Source: Macrocystis pyrifera (taxonomy: Eukaryota; Sar; Phaeophyceae; Laminariales; Laminariaceae). From it: 64,000 nt of DNA. Location of the stretch: the NCBI GenBank assembly GCA_031763025.1, contig JASSKH010000029.1, positions 6,926,763 to 6,990,762 on the forward strand, written 5' to 3'. Positions within the stretch are counted from its first letter, which is position 1, and each line of letters opens with the position of its first letter. The position numbers and the translations under genes were made by a program. The notes under the pieces are model-generated. The model ran no database searches and was not told the origin of the DNA. It saw only the letters and a list, made by a program, of their open reading frames with translations. Positions 19,140 through 31,400 of this stretch are shown here, piece by piece.

Positions 19140-19390
19140 TATATACTCCTGCTGTTGCTGCTGCTATTGGCTACTGCTCTAAGGAGGTGTATACTACTGC
19201 TGCTACTACTGGTGGCTACTGCCCTTTAGATGCGTAGTTCTATCCTGCTGCTGCTGGTGGCGGTGTATGCTGCTGCTGCTACTGCTGGTGGTGACTACTG
19301 CTCTGTAAAGGTGTATGCTGCTGATGGCTGCTGCTCTTCTTATTGGTGTATACTAGTACTTCAGCTGATGGCTACTGTTCTGTAGATCCG
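19140..19390. repeat. CTG-rich minisatellite, ~44-bp units
   Basis: GGCTACTGCTCTGTAG-like starts recur near 19169, 19213, 19289, 19325 and 19369, with GTGTATACTGCTGCTGCT between them. Confidence 0.6.
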
Positions 19391-22300
19391 TTGCGCCTCC
19401 ATTGGATTGGTCGGCCGTATGCGTCCCATCCACAAAAAAAAAACGGAGGCTTTGTTTCGGGCCTTGCCGCCCTCAACGTCCCAAAAGAGGATCGCGTGAT
19501 CGGGAGGGGGGGTGGGGGGGACGATTTTGAGCGTCGGCGTGGTTGACTTCGAGGATGGGTTGAGATGGGGTGAGGTTTCTATATGATACTGCGGCATTTT
19601 TTGTGTGCGCATTGCCCAAGTTGGGGGTGAGAGTGAGTTGAAGTGCAGGTTAACTCAACTACTCGCCCCTGACCATACTGGTGCAAGAAAACAACTCTAA
19701 TTCTCGAGTAAATTTGTCCCCTAAAAGTGGGTGCATATATAGTTATATAGGGATTGAAGCGTACAATGGGGAATATACTGGTGTATACTGAGGGTGCCGT
19801 ACCAGGGATTTATAGTATAGAGTAAGATTCACTGACGGAGATACAACGAGCAAATATTAGTGGGGGCTTCTCCTTCATGGCGCGGTACGCTGCTTCCAGA
19901 AAAAAAAAAGGGACTACATGGGTCGCCCAGGTAAATCGTTTTTTTTTTTGTTATCGAGGATGCTGTGCTTTTGTTGCCGATCGCGAAAATTCCGCCGCTT
20001 GAAGGGTTTCCAGCTGTATACTAGGTGGCGGTAGAACGCGGAGCGGGGATAGGGGATGGAGAAAGGAGGGGAGGAGGGGGAGGTGGGAGAGGAGGGTTCG
20101 GGAGAAGAATAGACCGCCAAAATCGCGAACGCGCGTATGCAAGCTACCGCTGCTATGGTACTAGTATGATGCTACTATTAATAGCAGTAGCGCATGCGAC
20201 TACTGTCACTGCGACACCACTCCGACTACTAGGCTAGGACTACCACTGGTCGTTACCTATAATACTGCCATTTGGCTGACGAATTTCCAAATTTTAGGGC
20301 GTGTCGCGGTGCTCGGAGCTGTACGCGTGGGGGGAAGGAGGCGGAGTGGGGGGAGGGAGGGGACGAGAATGGAGTGCTATTAGTATAAGCGTTTCCGTTG
20401 TTGTTTCCGGGTTTGTTTTCGTTTCTCGCTCGAGTCGCTTTTTGTTTTCTACTAATTTCCTTGAGTTTCCTGCGTTAAGGTACTCTTGTTTATTTTTTCA
20501 TAGTTCTTAGGTTGATTTCCGTAGTCCTTTCGGTTTGTTTTCGTTCTGCTTGTCGTTTTTTCTCGTAGTTTTTTTTTTTTTTTTTTTTTTTCGTCGGTGG
20601 TTTTCCTTTGTATCGCACTTGTTATTAGTTGTTTTCTGGTGTTTTCCTTCGTTTCCCAGTTGTTTTTTGCTGTTTTTTCGGTTGTATTCCTCTTATCATG
20701 CGGTTGTTTTTCTTCGTTTTCCTTTGATATTATTTTTTTATTTTTTCGTTTTTGGCCGAATCGGAGAGAGAACCCAGGGACGCGCCGCGTGAGGCAGGAC
20801 TTTTTTGGAAGGCGGGGGAGAAAACGGCTCTTCCGCCTCCCGGATGAGAAGCCCACCTTGATTGCTGATTGAACAAACAATGACCCCCTTGACAGCTGAT
20901 TGGAGAAAGAAAAACTCCCCCCAACAGGTAGGACCAAAATATCTCGGTTTACGGTCCACGTTCTGGCCCGTCAAAGCGTCACGGGAAGACAAGACTTGAT
21001 GCACGATTTTCTGCGTGGGGGTTGCCTTTAGCAGCAGCTGCCAATCAACCGACACCTTTGGACGGAGGACATCATCAGCTCTTCGTTGTCACTCGTGTCG
21101 AGTCAACCTTACTTGCAGTGGTAGCGTCTCACATTGTTAGTTTTCCGTCTCCACATCGTTGTGGTTTGGTTTGTTTTTTTCTGAAACGAGCGGGGGATGA
21201 GAGTACCTTTCTCCCTTGGAGGGGGCTGTGAGGGGTGTATAGGGGGCGGAACCGTCGATTTTGGGTGTTCCAAGAAATGGCGTTTTGCCGTTTTGGGGGG
21301 CGACGTTTATGTTCCGTTTTTTTTCCCCTTTTGGTGGACTCGGGGAGGGGGAGGGTTGGTGAAAAAAAGTATGTTTTTGGTGGTGGTATCATTTAGACGT
21401 ATGGGTCTAGTCTATCCTCGCTGTGGTTTTGTTGTTTCACATGTAGTCTATTACCACAGTAGTCTAATATCCTCTCTCTGGTGTATGCTCGAATGTTCGT
21501 TTCGCTCGGTTTCGGGGTTTTCCATTTGGATGTTGCCCGAGATGACGTGGGGGATACTTGAACCTGCTTTACCCTGTACTGTGCTGTGCTGTACTGTACT
21601 GCTGTGCTATATATACCATACCCTCCCCCTGCCCTGCCCTACCATACGCAAGCAGTATAGGCCCATGAATAAAAAGGAGGCTAATAAGCACAAGGTACTC
21701 ACTTTTTTGGCGGACGCTAAGAAAGTTGGATTAAGAAAATGAGCTCAGCGGCGAGCGCCACGATAAATCCTACCACTGCTGTGTCCAGAAATATAAGCCC
21801 CAAATTGACCTTCATATGAATATCAAACGGAGCTTATATTCCCATTCAGAGTAGTAAAACCATGATAGTCTTGCGCTCAATGTCGAAACAAGGGTGCTGT
21901 GTCACAAAAAGATACTGCGCAAGGATTTTGCTCAGGGTGGGTGTTTCCTGTTGACCCCGCCTATACGGATACATCTGTACTCGTGCCCTACGCCTGCCCT
22001 GTCGTCTCCGTCTTGAGTCGCTTCTGGTTTTCCGCCAAGCTCGGACCGCGATCAGACGCAAACAATCAACGTGGAAGGGGGTTCATAGACGAGAGAGGCG
22101 GTCCTCGGGGGTGCGGAAGGGGGGTACGCAGCGTAGGGTGTCGCATGATGCTGCAACTAGGCGCCTCCTTCGTGAGGCGGGCTAGTAGGATAGTCGCGGG
22201 CAGCACAGATGCTGCACCTCATGTAGTACATACAGGATGGCACCTATATATTCAGCAGTAAGCAGCCGAGAAAAGGAGCGGCCCACGGGCTGAGAGGTTT

Positions 22301-22914
22301 CTTGTTTTGGAAAGGGGTTGTTCTGCACCGACTTGAGTGTTTCGGCTGCCCATTTTTTTTGTATCTGTAAATCTTGCCCTCTGTCCTATTGCCCGCTTTC
22401 TCACTAGGTGTACTCTGGTAAAGTAGTGTGCAATAATCGTCTCGATGGGAAGGCTGCGGGATATCAAAAAGCTATATATATGCATTAATTGATGGTACGA
22501 TGGGAAGGGTGTCATCTGCCCGCAGTTTTCCTACTGGTCGTTTTTTTTATAGAAGAAAATTATTTTCCGAGAGGAAATTTCTGATCGGTGGGAAATTCCT
22601 GGTTGTCGGTCTGTGGCGGCACTCTTTCAGATTTTTGACCAATAGGAACACAGTTTTTCTACTGGTGAAAAAAAAAATAGAAGAAATTTATGATTAGTGA
22701 AAAATCCCTGGTCAGTGACGACGCATTTTCAAAGAAATGGCCAGTAAGGAATTGGAAATGGAAATTGTTGTGTGTTGCATGATGTGATATATGGTTGTGT
22801 TTTCGTCCTTGTTTTTTACATGTTTTTTCATCTCTATACTGCGGTGGTACACGGAATATCGTGATATATTTGCATGATGTTCCATCAACCGGAAGGGAAG
22901 GGAAGGGAGGGGGG

Positions 22915-23990
22915 GGGGGTGGTATGCGTCATGCACCCTCATGCGGTTTATTTTGATCGAGAAAATGGAATAGTTAGAAGGGTTTGATAGACGCTGACTG
23001 GGCATTGAAGGGCCGTGTGGCGGTCTGAGGGAGGGGTTTGGTGGCCGCAAGGACGCGGATTGCGGGGGGGGGGGGGGATTCTGCGCCGTGCCCAACCGTG
23101 CGTATTTCTTTGATTGAATTCATGGAATATAATTTCGACAGACGCTGACTGGGCATGGAGGGGGCGTGTTGCGGTGTAATGGAGAGGTTTAGTGGCCGCA
23201 AGGGGGCGGGATTGGGGAGGTGCGGGAGGTATGTGCCATGCCCACCCATGCCGTTTACTTTGATTGATATCATGGAATAGGTAAAGGGGTTCGATAGGAC
23301 GCTGACTGGGCATTGAGAGGGGCCGTGATGGGGTGTGGGGGAGGGGTTTAGTGGCCGCAAGGAAGCGGATTGCGGGGGGGGGGGGTTCTGCGCCGTGCCC
23401 GACCGTGCGTATTTCTTTGATTGAATTCATGGAATATAATTTCGACAGACGCTGACTGGGCATTGAGGGGGCGTGTTGCGGTGTGATGGAGAGGTTTAGT
23501 GGCCGCAAGGGGGCGGGATTGGGGAGGTGCGGGGGGTATGTGCCATGCCCACCCATGCCGTTTACTTTGATTGATATCATGGAATAGTTAAAGGGGTTCG
23601 ATAGGACGCTGACTGGGCATTGAGAGGGGCCGTGATGCGGTGTGGGGGAGGGGTTTAGTGGCCGCAAGGAAGCGGGGTTGGAGGCGGGGGGAGGGGGGTT
23701 ATGCGCCATGCCCACCCATTCGGTTACTTTGATAAGAGATCATGGAGTAGTAGAGGGATTCGATAGAGGCTGCCTGAGTATTGAGGAGTCGTGTTGCGGT
23801 GTAGGAGGGAGGGATTTCAAGGAGGCAGGCGTGATCGAGGGAGGGGGGGGGGTGTATGCGCCATGCCCAGTCATGCGGTTTACTTTGATTGAATATCATG
23901 GAGCAGTTGGGGGGGGGGTAGGGGGCGTTCGATAAGCAGCCACTGAGGAAGGAAGGGGCCCTTTTGCGGTGCGAGAGGAACAAGGAAATA
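22915..23990. repeat. Higher-order tandem array, two ~150-157-bp units making a 307-bp dimer
   Basis: The landmark ACGCTGACTGGGCAT starts at 22991, 23142, 23299, 23449 and 23606, with degenerate copies near 23766 and 23935. Alternating units differ (GAATTCATGGAATATAATTT versus GATATCATGGAATAG), and like units are exactly 307 bp apart. Each unit has a variable G run. Confidence 0.85.
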
Positions 23991-24013
23991 AGGGATTTCG
24001 TGCCGGCAGTTTA

Positions 24014-24090
24014 CTCCGTGACCACGGGTCGGCTTGTCCAGGCAGTTGAGGGTGAAAAAATCGTACACGGGTCGAGCTGGAACGTAAATA
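24014..24090 (+). mobile_element. Diverged SINE fragment
   Basis: GTGACCACGGGTCGGCTTGT, CCAGGCAGTTGAGGGT and GGGTCGAGCTGGAACG resemble the 3' body of the tRNA-derived SINE. Poorly preserved. Confidence 0.35.
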
Positions 24091-24387
24091 TATACAAAAA
24101 AAAACTGAGTGGTTAAAACAAAAGGAGTATTTTTTTTCCTATAGCTTGCTCCCCGCAATTATAATGCCGGTGTATATCTGTCGGTAGTGTGGGAAGGCCG
24201 TGGCGCCATGGTTGAACTTTGCTTTTTGGGGGCACAATTTCAAGCGGAGTAAAATTTATTAGGGTTGCTTGTACTTTTGTCATGACTCATCTATCGATAC
24301 CTGTTAAGTCGGACGCGAGAAGCACACCGTCCGCCATTTACTGTCACATCTCTCCCCGTGTTACGCCCACCCCCATATCATAGGTCA

Positions 24388-24556
24388 GCAGCAGCAGCAG
24401 CAGCAGCAGCAGCTGCGGCGGCGGCAGCATCTCTTCGCATGACCCGCAGACCGTCGAACGGGCTAAATAACCCTAACCGATCGCCCAGACCCTGCGCGAC
24501 CCTCGTGTCGCATCAAGCGTACGCGTCACTGCTGCTGTAGGCAAATACTACTGATG

Positions 24557-24608
<52 letters not shown>
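24388..24608. repeat. (CAG)n and (CTG)n tracts in inverted arrangement
   Basis: About nine CAG units at 24388-24413 and about 16 CTG units at 24560-24608 could pair across ~150 nt. An open frame through the first tract (SLRMTRRPSNGLNNPNRSPR) has no supporting splice sites. Confidence 0.6.
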
Positions 24609-24609
<1 letters not shown>

Positions 24610-24912
24610 GTTTACGGTTGTCATGGTGCTGCTGCCGGCGACCATGCCGCCTCCCGCGGAAAAGCAAATCTGTACGGTACCACGCTTCTTGAACACGGAA
24701 CAGGGCCCTCCCACTTATCCAACATGCGATATGTTTCACCCTCCTACCAGGAATGAAACTGTTAACAATAGGGCTGGGCACCAGTGGCGCAGTATGCTCT
24801 GGCAGTATTAATCTACTGATTGACCTGGCCAGTATATTCGCCAGTATATTATTATCGTACGCGAGCCGCCATGTTATCGCACGGAAACCCACCGAATGCG
24901 TCCCTCCCTCCC

Positions 24913-25009
24913 TTAACCCTTTTAGTACCGCATTCCTTTTTTGGGGACAAATCACTTGGAATTAGAGTGGTTTGTCCCCAAATCGGGACTGCGGTACTGA
25001 AGGGGTTAA
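24913..25009. mobile_element. TTAA-flanked piggyBac-like MITE, copy 3
   Basis: TTAACCCTTTTAGTACCGCA at the left and TGCGGTACTGAAGGGGTTAA at the right, with TTTGTCCCCAAATCGGGACT inside. Confidence 0.8.
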
Positions 25010-25868
25010 TCACGCCTGCCTCCCAAGAGAATAGAGACAGCAGTATACTGGTGCAATCCAGTATACTGATTGATTTTGACGACAGTATATTCGATACTGG
25101 AAGAGTCATCAGCCAGTACCCAGCCCTCTTAATAGTGTAACAAGGGTCAGACGAGGCCTCGAGACGACGTCCCCCTCGAGAGTATGTCTGCCTGTCGACG
25201 TCGGGCACAACTTGAGCCACACCGGCGTTAGGCCGAAATTATCCGCCTTGTTGCGCCCCAAACGACTGGTCTCCCTAGCGTATGATATGTGTCGCTTATC
25301 GCCCCGCCCCTTCTGATAGGCTCAGCTCAGGCATTCTGACTGCCGGCCGACAATGAAAAAAAAAAAAAAACGTGCCGTATAAAAGCCAAAAAAAATGAAA
25401 AAAAGCACCTTAATAAGGCCAAAAAAAGGCTTGAAAAGGAATGTGGTTCAAGGCTATAAGGCCAAAAAGGGCCTTAATAAGGCCATTTTTTTTTAATGCG
25501 CCCGAAGTGATTGGCCTCCTATTAATACTGCTGTATACTATCAATAGCTTGCTTGTTCCTTATCGCCCCCCCTTTCCGATAGACTGAAGTACGGCCTGGT
25601 CACCGGCGATCTTCTTGAGGTCAGGAGGGTCCACGCAGAACCCGGAGTCCGATCTATCAAAAACAAAATTAAGAAAGCGAAACGGGGGGGGGGGGGGGAA
25701 GCAAATAAAATTAAAAAGAAAATTAATGAAGCTTGAACGAAAATTACGTGAACTTAGCTGTTTCCTTTGCGGTTCGATTTCGAGCTTCAGAATAGTATTT
25801 TTCGATCCCAAAAATGAAAGCATCTGCTGACGCAGTCCAAACATGCAAAGTCCGACCGGAAAAAAAAT

Positions 25869-25937
25869 CGATTTGAGAATCCGACGGCCCAAGTCGTCAG
25901 ATTTTGGGACGACTTGGGCCATCGGATTCTCGAATCG
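25869..25937. repeat. Near-perfect 30-bp-arm hairpin
   Basis: Arms 25869-25898 and 25908-25937 pair with two mismatches around a 9-nt loop. A-rich sequence borders both sides. It could be a small fold-back element or a structured RNA. Confidence 0.75.
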
Positions 25938-26039
25938 AAAAATGACACGGTCTCTACATGCAAGATGTTATCCACGACAGCAACCAGCAGCAGAAACAAT
26001 CGATGAGTTGGATGGTGACACAGCTGTATAGCGACGTTG

Positions 26040-26340
26040 CGTCGCACCCGACGCGCAGTCGGTGGGCGGCGCGTCTCTCCGTGGCCAGACTACAATCGAC
26101 TCGCCGGAGCTCGGGCCTAGAGACCGAGAGAAGCGCACTCGGCGCGTACCTCTCCGTGGTACTCGTAGACTGCAGCGGAAATACAAGATACCAAGACAGG
26201 TTGACTCTAGTGCACTCGGCACGTGTCTTCGCCGCCAGACCAGAGGCAGTCAGCGTGGGCTCGGACGCTTGGGTCCTACGCGCAGTGCAGCGCACTCGGC
26301 GCGTCTCTTCGCGGCGCCAGACCACAACAACAGCAGTCGG
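26040..26340. repeat. Four-copy GC-rich repeat, ~80-bp spacing
   Basis: GCACTCGGCGCGTCTCTTCG-like words recur near 26049, 26128, 26214 and 26293, often followed by GCCAGACCA. Several frames on both strands stay open, as expected of a GC-rich repeat. Confidence 0.6.
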
Positions 26341-27355
26341 TCTCGTCGTTTGCTCGAATATTTGCACGCACAATTAGCCTGACGTTTCCGCATAGGAAGA
26401 CTGTTTCGATTTGCGAACTTCACAGCTGAAAATGCGATCGGGTCGTAATCTGAACGAAGCTCAAAATCTGATTCGCATAGGAAACAGCCTGAAATGACCG
26501 AAAGTGAAAATGAAAACTAATACAATGCGAAAATGGTAAGGAATACGAACATGCTCTGACTCAGGCGCAATCAACATCTACAAAAATCAAACAGCGGCCA
26601 ATGAAACCGATCACAAGTAAAACGAGCGTTGTTACGGCGAATGGTATGGGATAGTATCTGGACTGCTTAGACTACGGCCAGCTGCTGGGCGAGTCAGGAA
26701 AGTCGGCGGCTGGCCACTTACCACTACCACCCTGGCCGCACAGAATCGAACCAGTCGCCACTAACAAGTTCAAGCAAAACCCTTATCAAGCAAATAACCC
26801 ACCAAACACCAACCATACACCCCAGTCACCAACCATGCAACCAAGTAACCATGACAGCAACCCTTCAGGCAGCCATCCCACCAAAACAACCAAACAACCG
26901 ACCAACGTAACAACCAATCGAACGACCAATCGAACGACCGACCACACCAAACTACCACCCGACCAAACCAACACGCGTTTGCTTTATCACCCGAGCATAT
27001 ACCCTGAAACAAAAAAACAATCGATAGCAGCAACAATACCAAAATCCAACAAACGTAGCCCATCAAGCCAAAGGAAACAAATTCCACAGGTAGGTTAGGT
27101 ACGTACAGTAGGCCCACCGATAAGTGTGTACGTGCGTTTTTTCTTTTTCTTTTTCTTTATCCTCAGGCGGATTGGTAAAAATAAAGCTCAAGCTCACCAC
27201 ACTTCCACGTTCCAATTTCGTTTGTATTCCAATCCTGTCGACTGTTGTTTTGGGAGAAAAAATAAATTTCGAAAAAGTGAAGAATGCGTTGTTCAGCACA
27301 CTATATGGTGCTCAAGTTCGCACAGGATAGTGGCGTCTAAAACCGAGATGAAAAC

Positions 27356-27468
27356 TATTGCGGGGGACCATAGTAAATAAGACCAAATATATAGTTAGTA
27401 AAAAAATATAAATATATATAGTTTTTTATGTATACCATAGGTCCTATTAACTATGGACCCCTGTAATA
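27356..27468 (-). mobile_element. TA-flanked MITE, copy 4
   Basis: TATTGCGGGGGACCATAGTA at the left and TATGGACCCCTGTAATA at the right. The interior has expanded TATA sequence. Confidence 0.8.
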
Positions 27469-28316
27469 GTTGGGTTGAGAAGCATCGGCAACGTTCTGAT
27501 TTGCTGACGACGCCGAAATGCTTACTTTTTCGGAACAAGTCGTCTGTCTTGATGGGGTGTCGTGGCTTTCGTAGGCTTTCGTCCAGCTGGCAAGCCCAAA
27601 GCCCTCAAGCTAAGAACAAACCAATCACTGGCGCCTCTCGGTCGAACAAGCAAGAGCCAATCAAAACCAAGCAACCACCACAAAAACGCCAGCCGAATCA
27701 CAAACATATCACCACCATACTACAACCCTTCAGTCCCCACCAAAATCCACAAAAAAAAATGCACACGTACCAGTATCAGGTATGTTTTTGAACTCTTGTT
27801 TTTGTCAGTATTGTTCTATTTCTTGTGTTTTTTCTGGCTCCTGTGTTTGTTTACTGATTTCATCCCCAGCACAACGTTTGGGCATGTTCTGTTAAAGTAT
27901 CTGTGTCGGGGCCTGTGGCTACAGCAGAGTTGTTATATCTGTAGATACATAGTAGGACGGAAGAATCAGCAAAGACACCGGGAGAGCTGAATGTCGATGG
28001 GCGGAAACAGGAAGAAACGGGTTCATGCAAAGAGGACACACGCAGACCCCCCGACCTACTAAATCAGTCCGAGAGTCACCCCAGCCGCATACCTGGAACA
28101 CGTTTCGTGGGGGACCTACTCGTGATTAGAGTGGGGCACATTTCGAGATGGAAAAACGTAAAACTTATCAGTATGATGAGCAAGCGACGCGGGCGTCTTA
28201 ACGCCGTTTCTATCCATTAATAGCACACTACTAGATCAATCTAATATGAGCAGACCACGCCTCCACTTTCAAAGATGAGTTACGAGTGAATTTTCGATCT
28301 CAAGAGCTTCGGTTTT

Positions 28317-28473
28317 TCATTTTTTTTTCTTCGTACGTAATGCCTCCAATGCTTTGTTTGCTCGCCTGAGGCACAGGTTGATGCTGTCGATGGCGCTGAT
28401 GATAGCTGCGTCCGCCCCGTTGTCCCTCACGTAGAAGCGGTTGCCGTACTTGTTTTGGAGGCGCTGCCAGAAC
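28317..28473 (-). CDS. Lumen-protein exon 8 (terminal)
   Basis: Follows a CCGGGAAG acceptor and takes one base to finish a Gln codon. It encodes [20 protein letters not shown] and a helix ([20 protein letters not shown]) ending in poly-Lys and TGA at 28317-28319. Confidence 0.9.
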
Positions 28474-31400
28474 CTTCCCGGACGGAAGAGGTAATCATCG
28501 AGAAAAACGAATGAAAACCAGCTGGATTAAGAAAAACACGAGATGTAACGAAACGAAACGAGTACCCAACCCAACCCAACCCAGCCTAACCCAACCCGAC
28601 TCAACCCAACCCAACCCGGCCCAGCCCAGCCCAGCCCAACCCAGCCCAACCCAGCCCAACCCCATCCAGCCCTACCCAACCCAACCCAACCCAACCCAAC
28701 CCAACCCAACCTACCAGAACAGAACTGGATAGAACAGAGTAGAAAAAAAAGAAAACAGAACAAACCAAAACGGAACCAAAATATATCCAAGTCATTATTG
28801 CGCGTCTCCGGTATTACTCACTGTGGGGGTAGGTTCAGGCCCAGCCCGTCACCCACGTTGAAGTTGAGGATGTTTACTGAAAAAAATCGGCGGTGCCCGC
28901 GCAAGGGAGGGTTGGGGGTTAGAATCCAGAAACACAACCAGAAATACCGCAAAAAAAATAAGTGAACAAAAAAAAAAGCATCTTGAACCGCGAGAAAAAC
29001 CGGGGTCCATACCCCAAGACATAAAATGTCTGTGTACCGGTTGCCAAGTCCAACTGCGAAACCAACCGCAGGCCATTCCGTCGGTTTCCGCATCGACTCA
29101 AACATAGTGCAGCTGTCGCTAGCAACTCGCGCAGCCGTAGTTTTGTAACCGCCGTCAACTGCTGTGTGCGTTGGCGGATACTGGTCGGTCGGTCGGTCGG
29201 TCGGTCGGTCGGTCGGTCGTCGTCTCGGCCATCTCGAAAGGAGTCCCTGTGTTTTAGGCACCGAATGCATAAGAAACTCCCATTCGCTCGAAAAAAACTG
29301 TCCCTTTTTTTTCTCACCTCCTCCCATTTTCTACCCTTTATTCCCTCACGTTAATTAGCGACGTGGGTAAAGGCTGCTGAAGGCATCGAGTTTGTAAAAA
29401 CTGACGAAAGCAAATACATGTATACGCTACACCTTATCTCTATTTAGATGCCAGCTTAGCCCTGTGGGTTTAAGCTACTGCATTGACTACGCTAAAGCTC
29501 ACAACAAGACAACAATACGGTAGTCTATACTTTGTTCTATATGCTAGTTGAGCGATGCGGGTAAAAAGCTACTGCATCGACCATATTGAAACTCACACAC
29601 ACACAAAAAAAATCGCGTTTTCTACTGTAGATGTGAGTTCAGCGGTGTGGACCTACTAGGTATTGAATTTCGCACCCCCTTCCGTTCTCCATACTTCATC
29701 CTAGATTTGGTATTTGCTTTCCTCACCCCCTCCTGACTTGGTGTTGTCTTCTCCGCCATCAACGACCATCACGATGGTCTTGTCGTCCACCTGAATGGCG
29801 AATCATGATTGGTCCATGGGGGTCCACCTCGGTCAAATGCTACTAGCAGTGTTGGGTCAATTTTGGCGCATGGTCATTGGTCTATGGAGATCCACCTGGG
29901 CTAACGCTATTAGTGGGTCCATATCGGCACATTTTGATTGCTTCGTTTCGGTCAACGCTACGTATTCATGGGGTTCATCTAGGCATACTTTGATCGGTCC
30001 GTGGGAGTCCGAAAATCGATCGCGAGGCTGTTGATCGCTTCAGTTCATACCGGTACATTTTGATTGGTTCGTCTCGGTCAACGCTGTTGACGCGTGGCTA
30101 CGGTTTACGAATACATCACCAATTTTACCTTCTGAGGCTCCTAACTTGAGGAGCTACATACTAATAGTAAGTCATTACTAAGTCACCCAGAAACTGATTT
30201 CGACATAATCCTAGAAAAGTGCGAAACCCGATGAGCTATCCCGAAACCTATGCGAAATGTAGGTATGTCACGAAAAATATTGGAAAACACTATTACGGGG
30301 GACAATCGTAAATAGGACCAAAAATTGATAGTGAAAATAGGGAAATATATAGGTTTTGGTGTGTGTCGTAGGTCCTATCTACTATGGTCCCCCGTAATAG
30401 CTTTAAGAATGGTATTCCAACGATATCGGATGAAGGCGCCCGGTCAGTCCCAGTGACATAAATTGGCTAAAAAAGTGCTCGTGCCCCCGTCGTACAACGC
30501 GGATCTATCGTTGCCTATTGGTGGGGTTCATATCGACGGGGTTCCGAACCGACAGTAATTCCGCCGAAATTGTGATACTCGCATGATGCAGAAGAACAGC
30601 ACTGCGCCGTATGGCCAGTGGGCCATGAACACGTCATATGAGGTCCGGCATAGCCACGGGCTCTCCGCTCGACTTGGCTGGCTGCTCTCGCTACCAGGCA
30701 CTGGTAGTTTTGTTCAAGCTTTCTGTCCTCTTGAGTTATACATGCATGACCTGGTACTAAAACATGCGCGGTCTTCAGTGCGCCGGTGCTTGCTACGCAG
30801 CCTGCAAAGCTAAGGGCCCATCTTATCGAGGACTTTCGGTTCTTTCAATTTGACTTGATTCTTTTTTTTCTAACTTAACTTGAGGGCCCATCTTATCGAG
30901 GCCTTTCGGTTCTTTCAATTCGACTTGATTCTTTTTTTTTTCTAATTTAACTTGCGTCTGATTGAACGAAATTTAGTGTTCCCCGTTAAGATGGGCTCAA
31001 AGGGCGTCGACTTTCCCAATCGATCGAACTCAAATTCTGACGAAATACATACATACGGTGCTGTAACACATGACGAGAGAAAATATGACGCGATGGGATT
31101 CACGAACTCTGAACTTTAGTAGGGGGCATGCTCTCGGGTACCCGGATACCAACCCTGGTTTGCTCGTCTAGTAAATACATACACCGATTTACTTTCGCTC
31201 GTCGTTATGCCCTTCGTTTTTTGGGCTGTGGCATAGGCCTCGAATTTCAAAACGTCTGGTGGGTCTTTCGTTTTTTCAGCTACACAAGAAACGTCATCGG
31301 ATTTTTTTTCATTTGTTTTGCATCACCCGCACGTCCGAACGCCCTACGAAGAGGAACACTGTAAACCATTCACACCTCTAACAGACGATGATCTATCTGA

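Larger units (their letters stand above)
17640..22910. other. Repeat-rich stretch without a confirmed gene
   Basis: Holds two retroelement tails, a duplicated ~195-bp segment at 18657-19035 (TGTACCGGGCGCGGC in each), a CTG-rich minisatellite, and a T-rich tract at 20380-20760. After that tract a CCCAG acceptor precedes an open segment reading VRQDFFGRRGRKRLFRLPDE to a stop at about 20872, a weak exon candidate. Confidence 0.35.
24100..28316. other. No confirmed gene; repeats and 3' flank of the lumen-protein gene
   Basis: Includes CAG/CTG tracts, a MITE, a hairpin, a GC-rich ~80-bp repeat and CA-rich low-complexity DNA at 26770-27080. The last few hundred bases should hold the 3' UTR of the minus-strand gene that ends at 28317. 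Confidence 0.35.

Noticed and set aside
22948..23715. Minus-strand 255-codon Pro-rich repeat protein
   Set aside because: The repeat period of 307 bp is not divisible by three, so the encoded repeat is not maintained; it is a satellite-like array.
25954..26377. Pairs of ~139-codon frames on opposite strands
   Set aside because: GC-rich ~80-bp tandem repeat open in several frames; no splice or start evidence favours any of them.
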